Shown: positions 39,803 through 50,587, counted from the stretch's first letter. The stretch is 64,000 bases of DNA from Shewanella livingstonensis (GCF_003855395.1 NZ_CP034015.1:3172001-3236000), one strand, 5' to 3'. Notes: generated by a model not told the origin, from the letters alone. Translations and numbers: made by a program.

Positions 39803-39828
39803 AAAAAAGCATCTTCGGATGCTTTTTT
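39803..39828 (+). terminator. Rho-independent terminator of the outer-membrane protein gene
   Basis: AAAAAAGCATC TTCG GATGCTTTTTT, a perfect 11-base stem with a stable tetraloop, 16 bases after the stop. Confidence 0.92.
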
Positions 39829-39938
39829 GTGACTTATGTAACAATAATGTCATAGTAAAACCCCAACTATTATTGCTATATTTAACCTAATTGTAGATTT
39901 TTAAAAGTCTTTTACTAGCCCGGTTCATGAGGCACTTA

Positions 39939-40964
39939 ATGTCCAACACTCTACTGCAAACTGCTGCCGCCAATTTGAAGAAAGCAGTTCCGTTAATGTT
40001 AAAATACAGAATCCCCACTACGCCGACAAACTACGCGCTTTGGTATGCCTACGTGGGTGAGCAAAATCCAATTTTAAACAAAGAATTAGATACTGTCATT
40101 ACACAAAACCAAACCTGCTCGCCAGTGACCAGTGAATTATTGTATCGCAAGCATGTCGCCGACCCCGTTGAGCTTGATGTACGCGAAATGCGCAAAAACC
40201 TTGATGCGATGGTATGTGAGTTATCTCAGTCGCTTAAAGACACTAATTTAGACACTGAGACATTTCAAAGCCAAATTGATAAAGACTTTAAAAAGTTAAG
40301 CGATCTTGAAAATCAAGGCTTCTCGCTTGAACAGGTCATCGGTATTGTCAGAAATATCGTTAAAGAATCTTCCAGCATTCGTTCTAGTACTGTGAGTTTT
40401 ACCGAACAACTGCAAAAAGCCCAAACAGAGATTGATACTCTCAAAACACGTTTAGCCGAATCAGAAAAAGACATGCTATTTGATGCCTTAACCAATGTGT
40501 TAAATCGACGTGCATTTAACGATGACATAGAAGCGCAAATTAGTTCTGCACCTGTGGGTGCTTGCTTAATTTTGATTGATATTGACCACTTTAAAATTTT
40601 CAATGATAGCTTTGGTCATCAACTCGGCGATTTAGTGCTAAAAGCCGTTGCTAAAAGGGTCCAGGAAGCATGCCGGGATGGAGTGAAATTGTATCGCTTT
40701 GGGGGTGAAGAATTTGCCATCATTGTGCCAAGTAGTCAGTTTAGAGTTGCTAGACATTTGGCGGAGGCTATTCGTAGAGCGATCGAAAAGCTCAGTGTAA
40801 AGGACCGCCGCAGTGACAAAGTTATCGACTCGATAACGGCCTCTTTTGGTGTTGCAGAATGGAAACCTAAACAAAGTGTTTCTCAGTTGATTGAAGCTAC
40901 CGATAAGCTCTTGTATGAAGCAAAGCGCTTAGGCCGCAATCGTGTAATGCCAATAGCTAACTAG
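39939..40964 (+). CDS. Diguanylate cyclase (GGDEF domain)
   Basis: 341 residues from the ATG at 39939 (MSNTLLQTAA), chosen over an ATG four codons earlier because GAGG precedes it at good spacing. An N-terminal helical region (about 1-150) of unknown sensor type leads by a coiled coil (QKAQTEIDTLKTRLAESEKD) into a GGDEF domain (about 175-338) with FDALTNVLNRRAF, ILIDIDHFKIFNDSFGH and the active site RFGGEEFAI. GGEEF is an active form. The RxxD inhibitory site is not present (RDGV at that place), so product inhibition may be absent. It makes cyclic di-GMP, which favours biofilm. Confidence 0.92.
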   Translation: MSNTLLQTAAANLKKAVPLMLKYRIPTTPTNYALWYAYVGEQNPILNKELDTVITQNQTCSPVTSELLYRKHVADPVELDVREMRKNLDAMVCELSQSLKDTNLDTETFQSQIDKDFKKLSDLENQGFSLEQVIGIVRNIVKESSSIRSSTVSFTEQLQKAQTEIDTLKTRLAESEKDMLFDALTNVLNRRAFNDDIEAQISSAPVGACLILIDIDHFKIFNDSFGHQLGDLVLKAVAKRVQEACRDGVKLYRFGGEEFAIIVPSSQFRVARHLAEAIRRAIEKLSVKDRRSDKVIDSITASFGVAEWKPKQSVSQLIEATDKLLYEAKRLGRNRVMPIAN

Positions 40965-40979
40965 GTAGATTATTAGTCC

Positions 40980-41018
40980 TCCATCATTGGTTGTTGTTAA
41001 TATATTACTAATGATGGA
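40980..41018. terminator. Inverted repeat between diguanylate cyclase and bioD
   Basis: TCCATCATTGG and CTAATGATGGA can pair between the two convergent genes. It lacks a strong T run, so its strength as a terminator is doubtful. Confidence 0.4.
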
Positions 41019-41046
41019 AACTTTTAACACTATCATTGAAAACTGC

Positions 41047-41754
41047 TTATGCTGGTAACTGAAGATAACGTGCAGCATTTATAGCAGAAGGCTCAGTTAA
41101 GTAAGGCACATAGCCTAAAAATGGACCGCGCATCATTTGTTGTAAACTATCTATATTTTCGTCTATAAAAGTCATATCAGCATCAACTTGATTAGCTACC
41201 CATCCCGCTATCGTTAATCCATCGGCTAGTATTGCCTCTTGAGTTAACAACGCATGATTTAAACAGCCTAGTTTCATGCCAACGACTAAAATAACCTCAA
41301 CACAAGGCAGTAGCTGCTGTTTAGTGATTTGTTTTTTTTGTAATTTAGCTAGCAATAATTTAACCGTATCAGATAAATACTCACCATTACCTAATGGTAA
41401 ACGCCAGCCACCAGCTCCTTCAATTAACGCAAAATCAGCACTTTGCATTGCTGAGTGGTACATAATATCGAGCACACCTTGCGCGCTTAAAGCTTGATTC
41501 ACTTGCTTAGCAGCAATGTGCGGTGCAATAGCAGGTGCAAAACTAATAGGATTAATAACCTGATATGGTAAATCCATATTCGACTGCGCCATTAACATCA
41601 TGGCATCACTGTTACGTAAGCCACCTACAGTAAACCCGCATCCTGATGCTATCGGTTTAAAGCCGCATTTACTGCCGTGAGCTTTGGATAATAATGCCGC
41701 TGAAATTAGCGTTTTACCACTGTCAGTGTCTGTTCCCGTGACAAAATACAACAT
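41047..41754 (-). CDS. bioD: Dethiobiotin synthase
   Basis: 235 residues from the ATG at 41754 (MLYFVTGTDTDSGKT), seven bases after GAGG; the longer frame to 41787 would overlap bioC and is less likely. The P-loop is GTDTDSGKTLIS, and ALIEGAGGWRLPLG is the second conserved motif. It closes the ureido ring of dethiobiotin with CO2 and ATP. It is the last gene of bioBFCD. Confidence 0.94.
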   Translation of the reverse strand: MLYFVTGTDTDSGKTLISAALLSKAHGSKCGFKPIASGCGFTVGGLRNSDAMMLMAQSNMDLPYQVINPISFAPAIAPHIAAKQVNQALSAQGVLDIMYHSAMQSADFALIEGAGGWRLPLGNGEYLSDTVKLLLAKLQKKQITKQQLLPCVEVILVVGMKLGCLNHALLTQEAILADGLTIAGWVANQVDADMTFIDENIDSLQQMMRGPFLGYVPYLTEPSAINAARYLQLPA

Positions 41755-41758
41755 AGAT

Positions 41759-42517
41759 TTAGCCTCGTTTAGCGCGGATATACGCAATTTGATACGTTAA
41801 TGGTAAGCCTTTATCGGTGCGCAAGGTTTCAGCTAAGGTAACACGTTGGCGCCATTGTAGCTTGGTGAGCGGCTGACGTTTTGTGCCGTCACTTTGTTGA
41901 TCAAACGATGCACCCACCCCTTTGATTGAATAAAGTAAGCTGCGTAAATCAGCAAAATATACGTTAATCGTCTCAACCTGAATATCAACGTTGTGCCAGC
42001 CACCGACCGTTATTGGAGATGCGTTAAACGCCGCCTTAAGTGTCGATAAGGTATCAAATTGATTGACGTGAAAACCTAAAGTTTGTAATTCAGCTAAGCT
42101 ACCATCAATAACCACGCTGAGATGGCATTCGCCGCCCACTCGTAATACTCGATGAAATTCAGCAAACGCTTTGGGTAAGGTTTGGCACCACTGCAAGGCT
42201 AAATTGGAATAGATACTGTCGATAGAGTGACTGAGTAACCCCAACGCTTGTGCGTCGCAGCAAAGGGGTAAGTAATTAGGATGTTGTTGTGCCAATTGCG
42301 CCAGCATGCCATGAGCAATGTCCACTGCAACAACCTGCTTAACCTTATCAAAAACACTAAAATCAGTGCCAGGGCCTGCTCCAACATCAAGCAAGGTGCC
42401 AGTTAAATTTGCCTGTTGTAATAATTGCTGCGCACTAATACGCTGTAACACATCGTGTTGCTTATATTGAGCCGCAGCGAGTGAAAACTTGTTTGCCACT
42501 GGGTTATCTAACGTCAT
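41759..42517 (-). CDS. bioC: Malonyl-ACP O-methyltransferase
   Basis: About 252 residues from the ATG at 42517. The SAM-binding motif LLDVGAGPGTDF (about 43-54) and VVAVDIAHGMLAQ match BioC. Methylating malonyl-ACP lets the fatty acid enzymes build the pimeloyl chain, which links this operon to the fab block. A demethylating esterase (BioH) is not in the window. The start could also be a TTG four codons earlier. Confidence 0.92.
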   Translation of the reverse strand: MTLDNPVANKFSLAAAQYKQHDVLQRISAQQLLQQANLTGTLLDVGAGPGTDFSVFDKVKQVVAVDIAHGMLAQLAQQHPNYLPLCCDAQALGLLSHSIDSIYSNLALQWCQTLPKAFAEFHRVLRVGGECHLSVVIDGSLAELQTLGFHVNQFDTLSTLKAAFNASPITVGGWHNVDIQVETINVYFADLRSLLYSIKGVGASFDQQSDGTKRQPLTKLQWRQRVTLAETLRTDKGLPLTYQIAYIRAKRG

Positions 42518-42554
42518 GAGAGTTCTCAAAGATACGATTTATTTAGCCACTGAT

Positions 42555-43751
42555 TTAACGACTGATTGTGGTACTAATACTGCTGATTTTACTGATTTTG
42601 CTATCATCATGTTGATGAATAAGCAGAGCCACTGCGCTAACCAGTGCAACAATATCACTGGCTTGATGTTGTGCATTTAAGGTTATGCGTAAACGCGCCT
42701 GCCCTTTGGGCACCGTTGGCGAGCGAATAGCCCCCACCAAAAAACCTTGTTGCTTTAGCTGCTCTGCAATGGCTATAACGCGATGATTATCACCGACCAT
42801 AATCGGTTGAATTGCGGTCATTGAAGCGGTAATCGCCAGTTTATGTTGCTGCGCAACTTGCCTAAACAAGGCGATATTTGCCGTTAATTGTGTCAATAAC
42901 TGTGAATGAGTTTGCTGCCAATTAATCGCCGCTAAGGCTAACTGTGCATTCGCTGGCGACAACGCAGTAGAATAAATATACTCACGAGAAGTCGCCACTA
43001 AGTAATCAATCACATTTTTTGAGGCTAAAATGGCCGCACCTTGGCATCCTAATGCTTTACCAAATGTCACCACTTGAATGTCTACATTATCAGCATTGAC
43101 AAATGTACTAGGTAACACGCCAAAGCCGTGAGCATCATCAACAATAAGCCAGCAATCATGTTGCTGACATAACCTAGATAATTCAGCTATCGGGGCAATA
43201 TCACCATCCATACTAAATACACTTTCAGTGACGACGGCTGTATGAGGATTAGCTTCAATAAGGCGTGCTGCACTGCTTGCATCGTTATGTAAAAAACGCC
43301 GAATATTACTGCCACTGTCTTTTAAACCATCAATAACAGAAGCATGCACCAATTTATCGGCTATTATTGTGTCATCCTTGCTAAACAAGGTTTTCATTAG
43401 CGCGCTGTTGGCGCTAAAACCAGAACTAAACAACATGCATGCTTGATGACCTGTAAGTTCACACAAGCGCTGTTCAAGCGTTAAATGGGCCTGGTTATAA
43501 CCACTCACAAGCGGTGATGCACGGCTACCAACACCATACTGCAGCGCCCCAACATAAAGTGCTTGGGCTAAAGCAGGTTCATGGGCTAAGCCTAAATAGT
43601 CATTATGGCTAAAATCAATTGTCGCATGTGGCTTGGTTGCCGATACATGTCGTTGGCGTAAAAGGCCTGTCGCCTGCAGATCAGTAAGCTTATCACTTAT
43701 CCGCTGGGTTAATGGATGTTGCCCCATAGCTGCCTGGCCCAATACTGTCAT
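42555..43751 (-). CDS. bioF: 8-amino-7-oxononanoate synthase
   Basis: 398 residues of the PLP-dependent alpha-oxoamine synthase family. DFSHNDYLGLA near residue 48, GSRASPLVSGY near 74, VDDAHGFGVLP near 200 and the PLP lysine in VVTFGKALGCQGAA (about 232). It joins pimeloyl-ACP/CoA with alanine. It begins six bases after bioB. Confidence 0.95.
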   Translation of the reverse strand: MTVLGQAAMGQHPLTQRISDKLTDLQATGLLRQRHVSATKPHATIDFSHNDYLGLAHEPALAQALYVGALQYGVGSRASPLVSGYNQAHLTLEQRLCELTGHQACMLFSSGFSANSALMKTLFSKDDTIIADKLVHASVIDGLKDSGSNIRRFLHNDASSAARLIEANPHTAVVTESVFSMDGDIAPIAELSRLCQQHDCWLIVDDAHGFGVLPSTFVNADNVDIQVVTFGKALGCQGAAILASKNVIDYLVATSREYIYSTALSPANAQLALAAINWQQTHSQLLTQLTANIALFRQVAQQHKLAITASMTAIQPIMVGDNHRVIAIAEQLKQQGFLVGAIRSPTVPKGQARLRITLNAQHQASDIVALVSAVALLIHQHDDSKISKISSISTTISR

Positions 43752-43757
43752 GTTAAA

Positions 43758-44810
43758 TTACAGCGCCGCTGCGTCAAAAAACTGCTTAGTTGATTTATCT
43801 TGCTTAGCACTGGCTTTAGCAAGTAATGCACTGTCTGATTCAATATTAGCTTGTGGTCCCTGCTCAGGATGTAAACCCAATCGGCGGAACAGGCTCATAT
43901 CATCGTTTTCTTCTGGGTTTGGCGTAGTCAATAACTTACAGCCGTAGAAAATCGAATTCGCACCAGCAAAGAAACACATCGATTGCAGCTCATCACTCAT
44001 GCTTTCACGTCCGGCAGATAAACGCACTCGGGACTTAGGCATAATGATGCGGGCAACCGCAATAGTGCGCACAAATTCAAGTGGGTCTAAATCATCAATT
44101 TTCTCAAACGGTGTTCCCGCAACTTTGACTAACATGTTAATCGGCACTGAATCTGGATGTTGTTCTAAATTAGCCAGTTGTTGCAGTAAACCTGCGCGGT
44201 CGGTGGCTTGTTCACCCATACCAACAATCCCGCCCGAACACACTTTCATCCCAGATGCGCGCACGTTTGTTAGCGTGTCTAAGCGGCTTTGATAAGTGCG
44301 GGTAGTGATAACATCACCATAATATTCAGGCGAAGTGTCAAGGTTATGGTTGTAATAATCTAAACCCGCATCGGCTAATTTGCCGGCTTGGTCAGGTGAC
44401 AGCATACCTAACGTCATGCAGGTTTCCATGCCTAAAGCACGGACATCTTTTACCATTTGGGTTAAATATGGCATGTCTTTGTCACGCGGGTTACGCCAAG
44501 CTGCGCCCATACAAAAACGTGATGCACCAGCAGCTTTCGCGCTTTTGGCTTCCGTTAATACTTTTTCAATTTCAAGTAAACGTTCTTTTTCAAGACCCGT
44601 GTCATAACGCGCACTTTGAGGGCAATACTTACAATCTTCCGGGCAAGCCCCTGTCTTGATAGACAATAAACGGCTGATCTGTACCTCGTTAGGGTCAAAA
44701 CTTTCACGATGAATACTGTGGGCTTTAAACAGTAAATCATTCATTGGCAATGCAAATAATGCTTCGATTTCTACTTTTTGCCAATCATTGCGAACTTCAG
44801 CTAACGACAT
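43758..44810 (-). CDS. bioB: Biotin synthase
   Basis: 350 residues. The radical-SAM cluster motif is [11 protein letters not shown] (about 52-62, CxxxCxxC), and the [2Fe-2S] ligands include Cys in RFCMGAAWR and Arg in RVRLSAGRE. It inserts sulfur into dethiobiotin. First gene of the bioBFCD operon, with a promoter visible upstream. Confidence 0.97.
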   Translation of the reverse strand: MSLAEVRNDWQKVEIEALFALPMNDLLFKAHSIHRESFDPNEVQISRLLSIKTGACPEDCKYCPQSARYDTGLEKERLLEIEKVLTEAKSAKAAGASRFCMGAAWRNPRDKDMPYLTQMVKDVRALGMETCMTLGMLSPDQAGKLADAGLDYYNHNLDTSPEYYGDVITTRTYQSRLDTLTNVRASGMKVCSGGIVGMGEQATDRAGLLQQLANLEQHPDSVPINMLVKVAGTPFEKIDDLDPLEFVRTIAVARIIMPKSRVRLSAGRESMSDELQSMCFFAGANSIFYGCKLLTTPNPEENDDMSLFRRLGLHPEQGPQANIESDSALLAKASAKQDKSTKQFFDAAAL

Positions 44811-44843
44811 GGATCATTCCTTTATTTTGATTTTATGTTGGCT

Positions 44844-44871
44844 AGGATACCCTGAGCCCGTAAACTGTCAA
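44844..44871 (-). promoter_or_regulatory. Sigma-70-type promoter for bioBFCD
   Basis: On the minus strand TTGACA and TATCCT are separated by 16 bases, 34 bases ahead of the bioB start. The bioA-bioB gap in enterics also carries a BirA operator, but I could not find a convincing one. Confidence 0.6.
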
Positions 44872-44924
44872 CGCAACAACCACTTCACGCTTTACTAGCG
44901 GTCAAAAAATGAGCATCAATAATT

Positions 44925-46259
44925 ATGGCACTTTCCGACGCAAACACCACTATCGACTACGCCTTTGATCAACAACATATTTGGCACCCTTATACCTCTA
45001 TGACCCAGTCTCTGCCTGTATATGGCGTGGTTTCAGCACAGGGTTGTGAGCTTACCTTAGACAGCGGAAAAGTGCTTATTGATGGTACGAGTTCTTGGTG
45101 GTCATGTGTGCATGGTTATAGTCATCCGACCATTGTCGCTGCTATGCAGCAACAGCTTTCACAGCTTAGCCATGTGATGTTTGGTGGCATTACCCACCTG
45201 CCAGCTATTGAAGTTTCCAAACGTTTAGTCGCCATGACCAGCCCACAATTAACCAAAGTGTTTTTGGCCGATTCTGGCTCAATTGCAGTAGAAGTGGCTT
45301 TAAAAATGGCACTGCAATATTGGCAAGGCCGAAACAAGCCTGCTAAGCAACGGATCATGACGGTTAAAAGTGGTTATCACGGCGACACTTTTGCCGCGAT
45401 GAGCGTGTGCGATCCAGATGGCGGCATGCACACCATGTTTGGCAATAATGTCACTCAACAGATTTTTATTCCTAGCCCTAGCACGCCTTTTGGCGAGCCA
45501 TTAAACCAATCTGATATAGCGGCTTTAGAGCTTGCCTTTGCGACTCATCACCAAGATGTGGCGGCGGTAATCATCGAGCCGATTATGCAAGGCGCCGGAG
45601 CGATGCGTTTTTACTCAGCGGCCTATCTTCAAAAATTACGTCAGCAGTGTGATGAATACCAAGTGCTGTTAATTCTAGATGAAATAGCGACTGGTTTTGG
45701 CCGTACTGGAAAATGTTTTGCTTACGAACATGCCAATATCGAAGCCGATATTTTATGTGTCGGCAAAGCGCTAACGGGAGGTTACATCAGTTTAGCTGCA
45801 ACCCTGTGCAGTGACGAAGTCGCCAATGGCATTAGTGACTCACCCGCAGGTGTATTTATGCATGGTCCTACCTTTATGGGTAACCCATTAGCATGTGCTG
45901 CGGCAACCGCCAGCTTAGATTTACTGCTGCAAGGTGACTGGCAGCAGCAAGTTAACGCCATTGAAACTCAGCTCAAACAAGAGCTTGCTAGTGCAAGTAA
46001 TTTACCGCAAGTCAGAGAGGTGCGCGTGCTAGGGGCTGTTGGGGTCATTGAAATGGTTAATACGGTTAATACAGCCCAATTACAACAAGCCTTTGTTGAA
46101 CTTGGTGTCTGGATCAGGCCGTTTAATAAATATATTTACCTTATGCCACCCTACACTATTAGTGCAGAGCAATTAACTAAGTTGACCTTAGCGATGATCA
46201 CAGTCGCAAAAAGCATAGACGCCACGCCAGTAACAACTCAATTTATTAGTCACGGCTAA
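44925..46259 (+). CDS. bioA: Adenosylmethionine-8-amino-7-oxononanoate aminotransferase
   Basis: 444 residues of the class III aminotransferase family. IWHPYTSM near residue 19, GTSSWWSCVHGYSHP near 54, YHGDTFAAMSV near 150, LILDEIATGFGRTG near 248 and the PLP lysine in CVGKALTGGYISLAA (about 281). It uses SAM as amino donor, the BioA hallmark. Divergent from bioB across 114 bases. Confidence 0.96.
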   Translation: MALSDANTTIDYAFDQQHIWHPYTSMTQSLPVYGVVSAQGCELTLDSGKVLIDGTSSWWSCVHGYSHPTIVAAMQQQLSQLSHVMFGGITHLPAIEVSKRLVAMTSPQLTKVFLADSGSIAVEVALKMALQYWQGRNKPAKQRIMTVKSGYHGDTFAAMSVCDPDGGMHTMFGNNVTQQIFIPSPSTPFGEPLNQSDIAALELAFATHHQDVAAVIIEPIMQGAGAMRFYSAAYLQKLRQQCDEYQVLLILDEIATGFGRTGKCFAYEHANIEADILCVGKALTGGYISLAATLCSDEVANGISDSPAGVFMHGPTFMGNPLACAAATASLDLLLQGDWQQQVNAIETQLKQELASASNLPQVREVRVLGAVGVIEMVNTVNTAQLQQAFVELGVWIRPFNKYIYLMPPYTISAEQLTKLTLAMITVAKSIDATPVTTQFISHG

Positions 46260-46348
46260 GAGTAAAACCTACTCGCGCCAGTAAAGCCTTTATTGTGATG
46301 GTATTACTGGCTGACCACTATCAATGTAAACTTTAATGCGTACGCGAT

Positions 46349-46957
46349 TTAAGCTTTACTACGCATGGCAATAAAACCAGCCTGCAACGTAATCCGTGCT
46401 AGCCACTGTCTAATATTTGGATAATGACCTAACTCGAATCCCCCTTGATGAGCAACATGGGTATACGCAAACAAGGCGATATCGGCTAAGGTAAATTGAT
46501 CGCCACATAAAAATGGCTGTGCTGCCAGTTCTGCATCCATCACACTGAGTGCTTTATGGCCTTTGACATGTAATGATTGGTACTCAACTAAGCGCTCTTC
46601 AGGTAAGCCTAAATATAATTGAATAAATCTTGCTACCGCAATATAAGGCTCGTGACTGTATTGTTCAAAAAACATCCACTGATACATTTTTGCGTTGATA
46701 AAATTATCACTAGGAATAAGACTTGAACCTGCAGCTAAATAACCCATAATCGCATTTGACTCAGACAGCACGTGGCCATCGTCGAGTTCGATTAACGGTA
46801 TTTTTCCTGAGGCATTTTTAACTAAAAAGGCAGATGTTTGTGTGTCGCCAGCTAAAATACTCATTTCTTGCCACCGATGTTCCACCCCTAACATGTTCAA
46901 CACCAACTGCACTTTATAACAATTGCCCGACATGCTGTCACCGTGTACTGTGATCAT
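46349..46957 (-). CDS. Glutathione S-transferase family protein
   Basis: 202 residues. N-terminal thioredoxin-like domain with SGNCYKVQLVLNMLG (Ser/Cys near 10-13) and the cis-Pro segment KIPLIELDDGHVLSESNAI (about 54-72, the glutathione-binding E-S pair). The all-helical C-terminal domain has FTLADIALFAYTHVA. Substrate unknown. It lies 28 bases after crbS on the same strand. Confidence 0.88.
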   Translation of the reverse strand: MITVHGDSMSGNCYKVQLVLNMLGVEHRWQEMSILAGDTQTSAFLVKNASGKIPLIELDDGHVLSESNAIMGYLAAGSSLIPSDNFINAKMYQWMFFEQYSHEPYIAVARFIQLYLGLPEERLVEYQSLHVKGHKALSVMDAELAAQPFLCGDQFTLADIALFAYTHVAHQGGFELGHYPNIRQWLARITLQAGFIAMRSKA

Positions 46958-46985
46958 AACGTTTCACTGGCTTAGAATGGCATAA

Positions 46986-49900
46986 CTACTTTTTCACTAA
47001 ACTAGATATTAACGCCCGCAATGCTGCCGGTTTAATCATTTTAGCCATATAGTGATAACCGCGTCTTTCAACATCGTCAACCAAATCTTTATTAGTATTG
47101 GCTGTAATTAGTATCCCCGGCAAATGCTCACCATAACGACTGCGGATACCATTCATGGCATCAATGCCATTTTGATCATCATCTAAATGATAATCAGCTA
47201 ACATAATGTCTGGTGCAACGCCTTTAAGTCCTAACTTAATCCGCGCATCGGCAAGATCTTTTGCGCAAATAACCTCACATTGCCAACGACTTAATAGTGA
47301 CTCTAACCCTGCAAGAATAGCCTCTTCATTATCGATACATAAAACTTTAATCCCAGCTAAAGGTTGCAACAATGTCGGTAAAGGCTTACTGCTTATTTGA
47401 CTGATGGTTTCGCCTATTGGCACAGAAATAGAGAATAGCGAACCATGGCCTAAGGTTGAACTCACATGTATTTGATGATCAAGCACCTTGCTAATGCGAT
47501 CGGCAATCGCTAATCCTAGCCCCAAACCACTAACATTACGGCTACTTGGATGATTAAGGCGCTTAAACTCTTTAAATATTTCTTGTATATCAAACTCATT
47601 AATCCCACAGCCTGTATCTAATACTTGGATCTCAATAAACCCACCACGATGACGGCAGCCAAATAAGACTTTACCGCCACGGGCATAGCGGTAAGCATTG
47701 GTTAAAAAGTTCTGCAAAATACGCCGTAATAATGAAGGATCTGAGTTTACAGTCGCGGTAGAGGGCACCATTGAAAATGAAATTTGGTTATCTCCGGCCA
47801 TCGCATCAAATTCAATAGATAAACCATTAATAACTTCTGCAATAGCAAAATCACGACGGTTAACATCCACCATGCCAGAATCGAGCTTAGAAATATCGAG
47901 TAAATCGGTTAATAACTCCCCAGCCGTTTTTAGCGAACTGTTTACATGAGTTAGCGTAGTGCGCGCTTCCAAATCTAGATTAGGATATTGCGATAGTGAG
48001 GCGGTAAATAATCTAGCCGCATTTAATGGCTGCATTAAATCGTGACCGACAGCGGCCAAAAATCGAGTTTTAGACGCATTTGCGAGTTCCTCTTGGGCTT
48101 TGGCTTCAAGTAGTTCACTGTTCAGCATTGCAAGTTCGTAGGTACGTTCTTGCACCCGACTCTCTAAAGTTTCATTAGCCTCCAGCAAGGCTTTTTCTTG
48201 TAAGCGATATTGGGTAATATCGGTAAATGTCATTACAAAGCCGCCATCTGGCATTGGGTTACCTTGAATTTTAATCACTTTACCGTCTTGACGTTCACGC
48301 TCAGAAGTATGCGGAGTGCCATTACGCATATGTTGTACCCGAACAACGACTTGGCTTTCAATATCTCCTGTACCACAGAAACCCCGTAAAGCATTAAACC
48401 TCACGATATCTGCAATAGGCATACCTTGCTGTAAAAAGCCTTCTGGGTACTGATACAATTCTACATAACGATAATTCCAAGCCACTAAATTAAGGTCTTT
48501 ATCAACCACACTCATGCCTTCATAAGCATGCTCAATTGCTCCTCGCAGCATATCTTGGCTTAAAATAATTTTAGAGGATGCTTCATCAACGAGACTAAAT
48601 ACTTCATCAAGGGCTAAATCACGACCTTGCAGCACTGAGTCCATAACAAGTGATGCACTTGATGCACCTAGAACTCCCGACAGCATGTGTTCAGTGTGGG
48701 CGATTAATTCTTCTGGAGCCGTTTTATACCAACTGTCACTTTTAACGGCATCAGGCGAAAAGCGACTAAAACTTTCATAAGCGCGTGTAGGACTGACAAA
48801 CCGGCTCGCCAAAATTAATAGATCTTGTTGTGAAATAGGCCCTTGACGTTTTTTAGAATCTTGCTTTGATGACCACGGCTTAACAAAGTTACTTGCTTGA
48901 ATACGCTCAGCAACACCAGCTCTAAACCATATAGAGCCAAGAACATAGCAAACAATATTGGCTAATAATGCTATTAAAGTATCACTAACGTTGGGAGTAA
49001 TTGAATTAAGTAAACCAGAATCAGCACCAATTAAATGCGCTTCACCAGCACCTTGAAGTAAAATAAAACACCACAGACTAAAACCGACAGCAAGGCCTAA
49101 ATATACCCCAGCTCGATTACCATGTTTCCAATATAAGCCGCCGACTAACGCGGGTGCTAATTGAGAAAATGCACCAAATGACATCATCCCCAAATGTGAC
49201 AGAGAATCTCTATCGGTAAACAGTAAATAACTTAAATAACCAAAACCTAAAATCACCACTATCGATAAGCGACGTACATTTAATAACAGTTGAGAAAACT
49301 GACTAAAATTCTTTTCTCGTATTTGGCCGGTTCGCAGTAAAAATGGCACTAGCCATTCATTACTGACCATAACACTGATGGTTACCACGGCCACTATTAC
49401 CATCCCCGTGGCCGCAGATAAACTCCCTAGCAATGCAACAACGGCTAAAATAGGTTGATCGAGCGCCAAAGGTAAATTAATCACATAGGTATCAGCGGAT
49501 ACCGAATCACCCAAAATAACTTTACCTGCTAATGCTAATGGCGCAACAAACAAGCCAAACAAAGCTAAATAGATCGGGAAAATCCACCGAGATTTTTTTA
49601 AAATATGTTCGCCGCCGCACTCAACCACCATCACATGAAACTGCCTTGGCATACACAAAAAGGCTGCCATACCAACAAATAGCTCAGGTAAAAATGACTC
49701 TAAACGAATATGACTATTTTGAATCAGGGCCTTATCTGAGGCCTGCTGCCAAATATCACCAAAACCATCAAACACCCCAAAGCTAATGACGACGCCGACA
49801 GAAATAAAGGCGGCGAGTTTAACCAATGACTCAAACGCAATCGCAACCATCATGCCAGGATTATGTTCAGTAGCATCTAACTTACGTGTACCAAATAAAA

Positions 49901-50408
49901 TAGCAAAAATGGCTAACAACAAGGTGATTAATAATGGTACCGCTACTGGACTCAGCGGATTATCAGCGGGTTGGAATAAATTAAGACTAAATACCATCGC
50001 TTTAAGCTGTAGCGCGATATAAGGCATGATGCCAAATAAAGCAATAAGTGTGACTAAAGCGGCTAATAACTGTGATTTACCATAACGAGCAGCAATAAAG
50101 TCGGCAACAGAAGTAATATTTTGCGCTTTAGACACCACCACCATTTTTCGCAGCATGCCAAAACCAAGGGTAAATACCAATATTGGACCGACAAAAATAG
50201 GTAAGAAAGACCACAGATCATTAGCAGACTGACCGACTGTGCCTAAAAAACTCCATGAAGAGCAGTACACTGCTAAACTGAGTCCATAAATCCACACTTG
50301 AGCTTTTTGGTTTATTTTACTAAACCACCGCTCAGCTCCCCATGCCAAAATAAACAGCAAAGAGACATAACACACCGCAATCACGGCCACGATTAAGGTT
50401 AAGTTCAT
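46986..50408 (-). CDS. crbS: SSS-domain hybrid sensor histidine kinase, CrbS-like
   Basis: 1140 residues. An N-terminal sodium/solute symporter-like membrane domain with about 13 helices (1-500), a PAS-like domain (about 620-730, including VDKDLNLVAWNYRYVELY), a coiled coil, then HisKA with phospho-His in FLAAVGHDLMQPLNAARLF (about 795), HATPase (LQNFLTNAYRYA, SGLGLGLAI) and a C-terminal receiver with MLADYHLDDDQNG. It is divergent from acs. In Vibrio, Pseudomonas and Shewanella, CrbS with CrbR controls acs and acetate use. The partner CrbR is not in the window. Name inferred from domain order and context. Confidence 0.85.
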   Translation of the reverse strand: MNLTLIVAVIAVCYVSLLFILAWGAERWFSKINQKAQVWIYGLSLAVYCSSWSFLGTVGQSANDLWSFLPIFVGPILVFTLGFGMLRKMVVVSKAQNITSVADFIAARYGKSQLLAALVTLIALFGIMPYIALQLKAMVFSLNLFQPADNPLSPVAVPLLITLLLAIFAILFGTRKLDATEHNPGMMVAIAFESLVKLAAFISVGVVISFGVFDGFGDIWQQASDKALIQNSHIRLESFLPELFVGMAAFLCMPRQFHVMVVECGGEHILKKSRWIFPIYLALFGLFVAPLALAGKVILGDSVSADTYVINLPLALDQPILAVVALLGSLSAATGMVIVAVVTISVMVSNEWLVPFLLRTGQIREKNFSQFSQLLLNVRRLSIVVILGFGYLSYLLFTDRDSLSHLGMMSFGAFSQLAPALVGGLYWKHGNRAGVYLGLAVGFSLWCFILLQGAGEAHLIGADSGLLNSITPNVSDTLIALLANIVCYVLGSIWFRAGVAERIQASNFVKPWSSKQDSKKRQGPISQQDLLILASRFVSPTRAYESFSRFSPDAVKSDSWYKTAPEELIAHTEHMLSGVLGASSASLVMDSVLQGRDLALDEVFSLVDEASSKIILSQDMLRGAIEHAYEGMSVVDKDLNLVAWNYRYVELYQYPEGFLQQGMPIADIVRFNALRGFCGTGDIESQVVVRVQHMRNGTPHTSERERQDGKVIKIQGNPMPDGGFVMTFTDITQYRLQEKALLEANETLESRVQERTYELAMLNSELLEAKAQEELANASKTRFLAAVGHDLMQPLNAARLFTASLSQYPNLDLEARTTLTHVNSSLKTAGELLTDLLDISKLDSGMVDVNRRDFAIAEVINGLSIEFDAMAGDNQISFSMVPSTATVNSDPSLLRRILQNFLTNAYRYARGGKVLFGCRHRGGFIEIQVLDTGCGINEFDIQEIFKEFKRLNHPSSRNVSGLGLGLAIADRISKVLDHQIHVSSTLGHGSLFSISVPIGETISQISSKPLPTLLQPLAGIKVLCIDNEEAILAGLESLLSRWQCEVICAKDLADARIKLGLKGVAPDIMLADYHLDDDQNGIDAMNGIRSRYGEHLPGILITANTNKDLVDDVERRGYHYMAKMIKPAALRALISSLVKK

Positions 50409-50587
50409 CAAACGTCCGATATCATTTTATTATTATAAAAAATCTGTTTTATTTTCATCTAAAACATAACGCATTGAACAGAAAACAACCTATACAATAG
50501 AATGGTTATAAATAGTAGACTAATTCTGCAGCAATTCTAATCATATTAACACGTGCAACAGACTAAATATTAAGGATATTTTAAAAC

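Noticed and set aside
44811..44924. BirA operator in the bioA-bioB gap
   Set aside because: Only one half-site-like GTAAAC was seen; no partner at the right spacing, so it is not reported.
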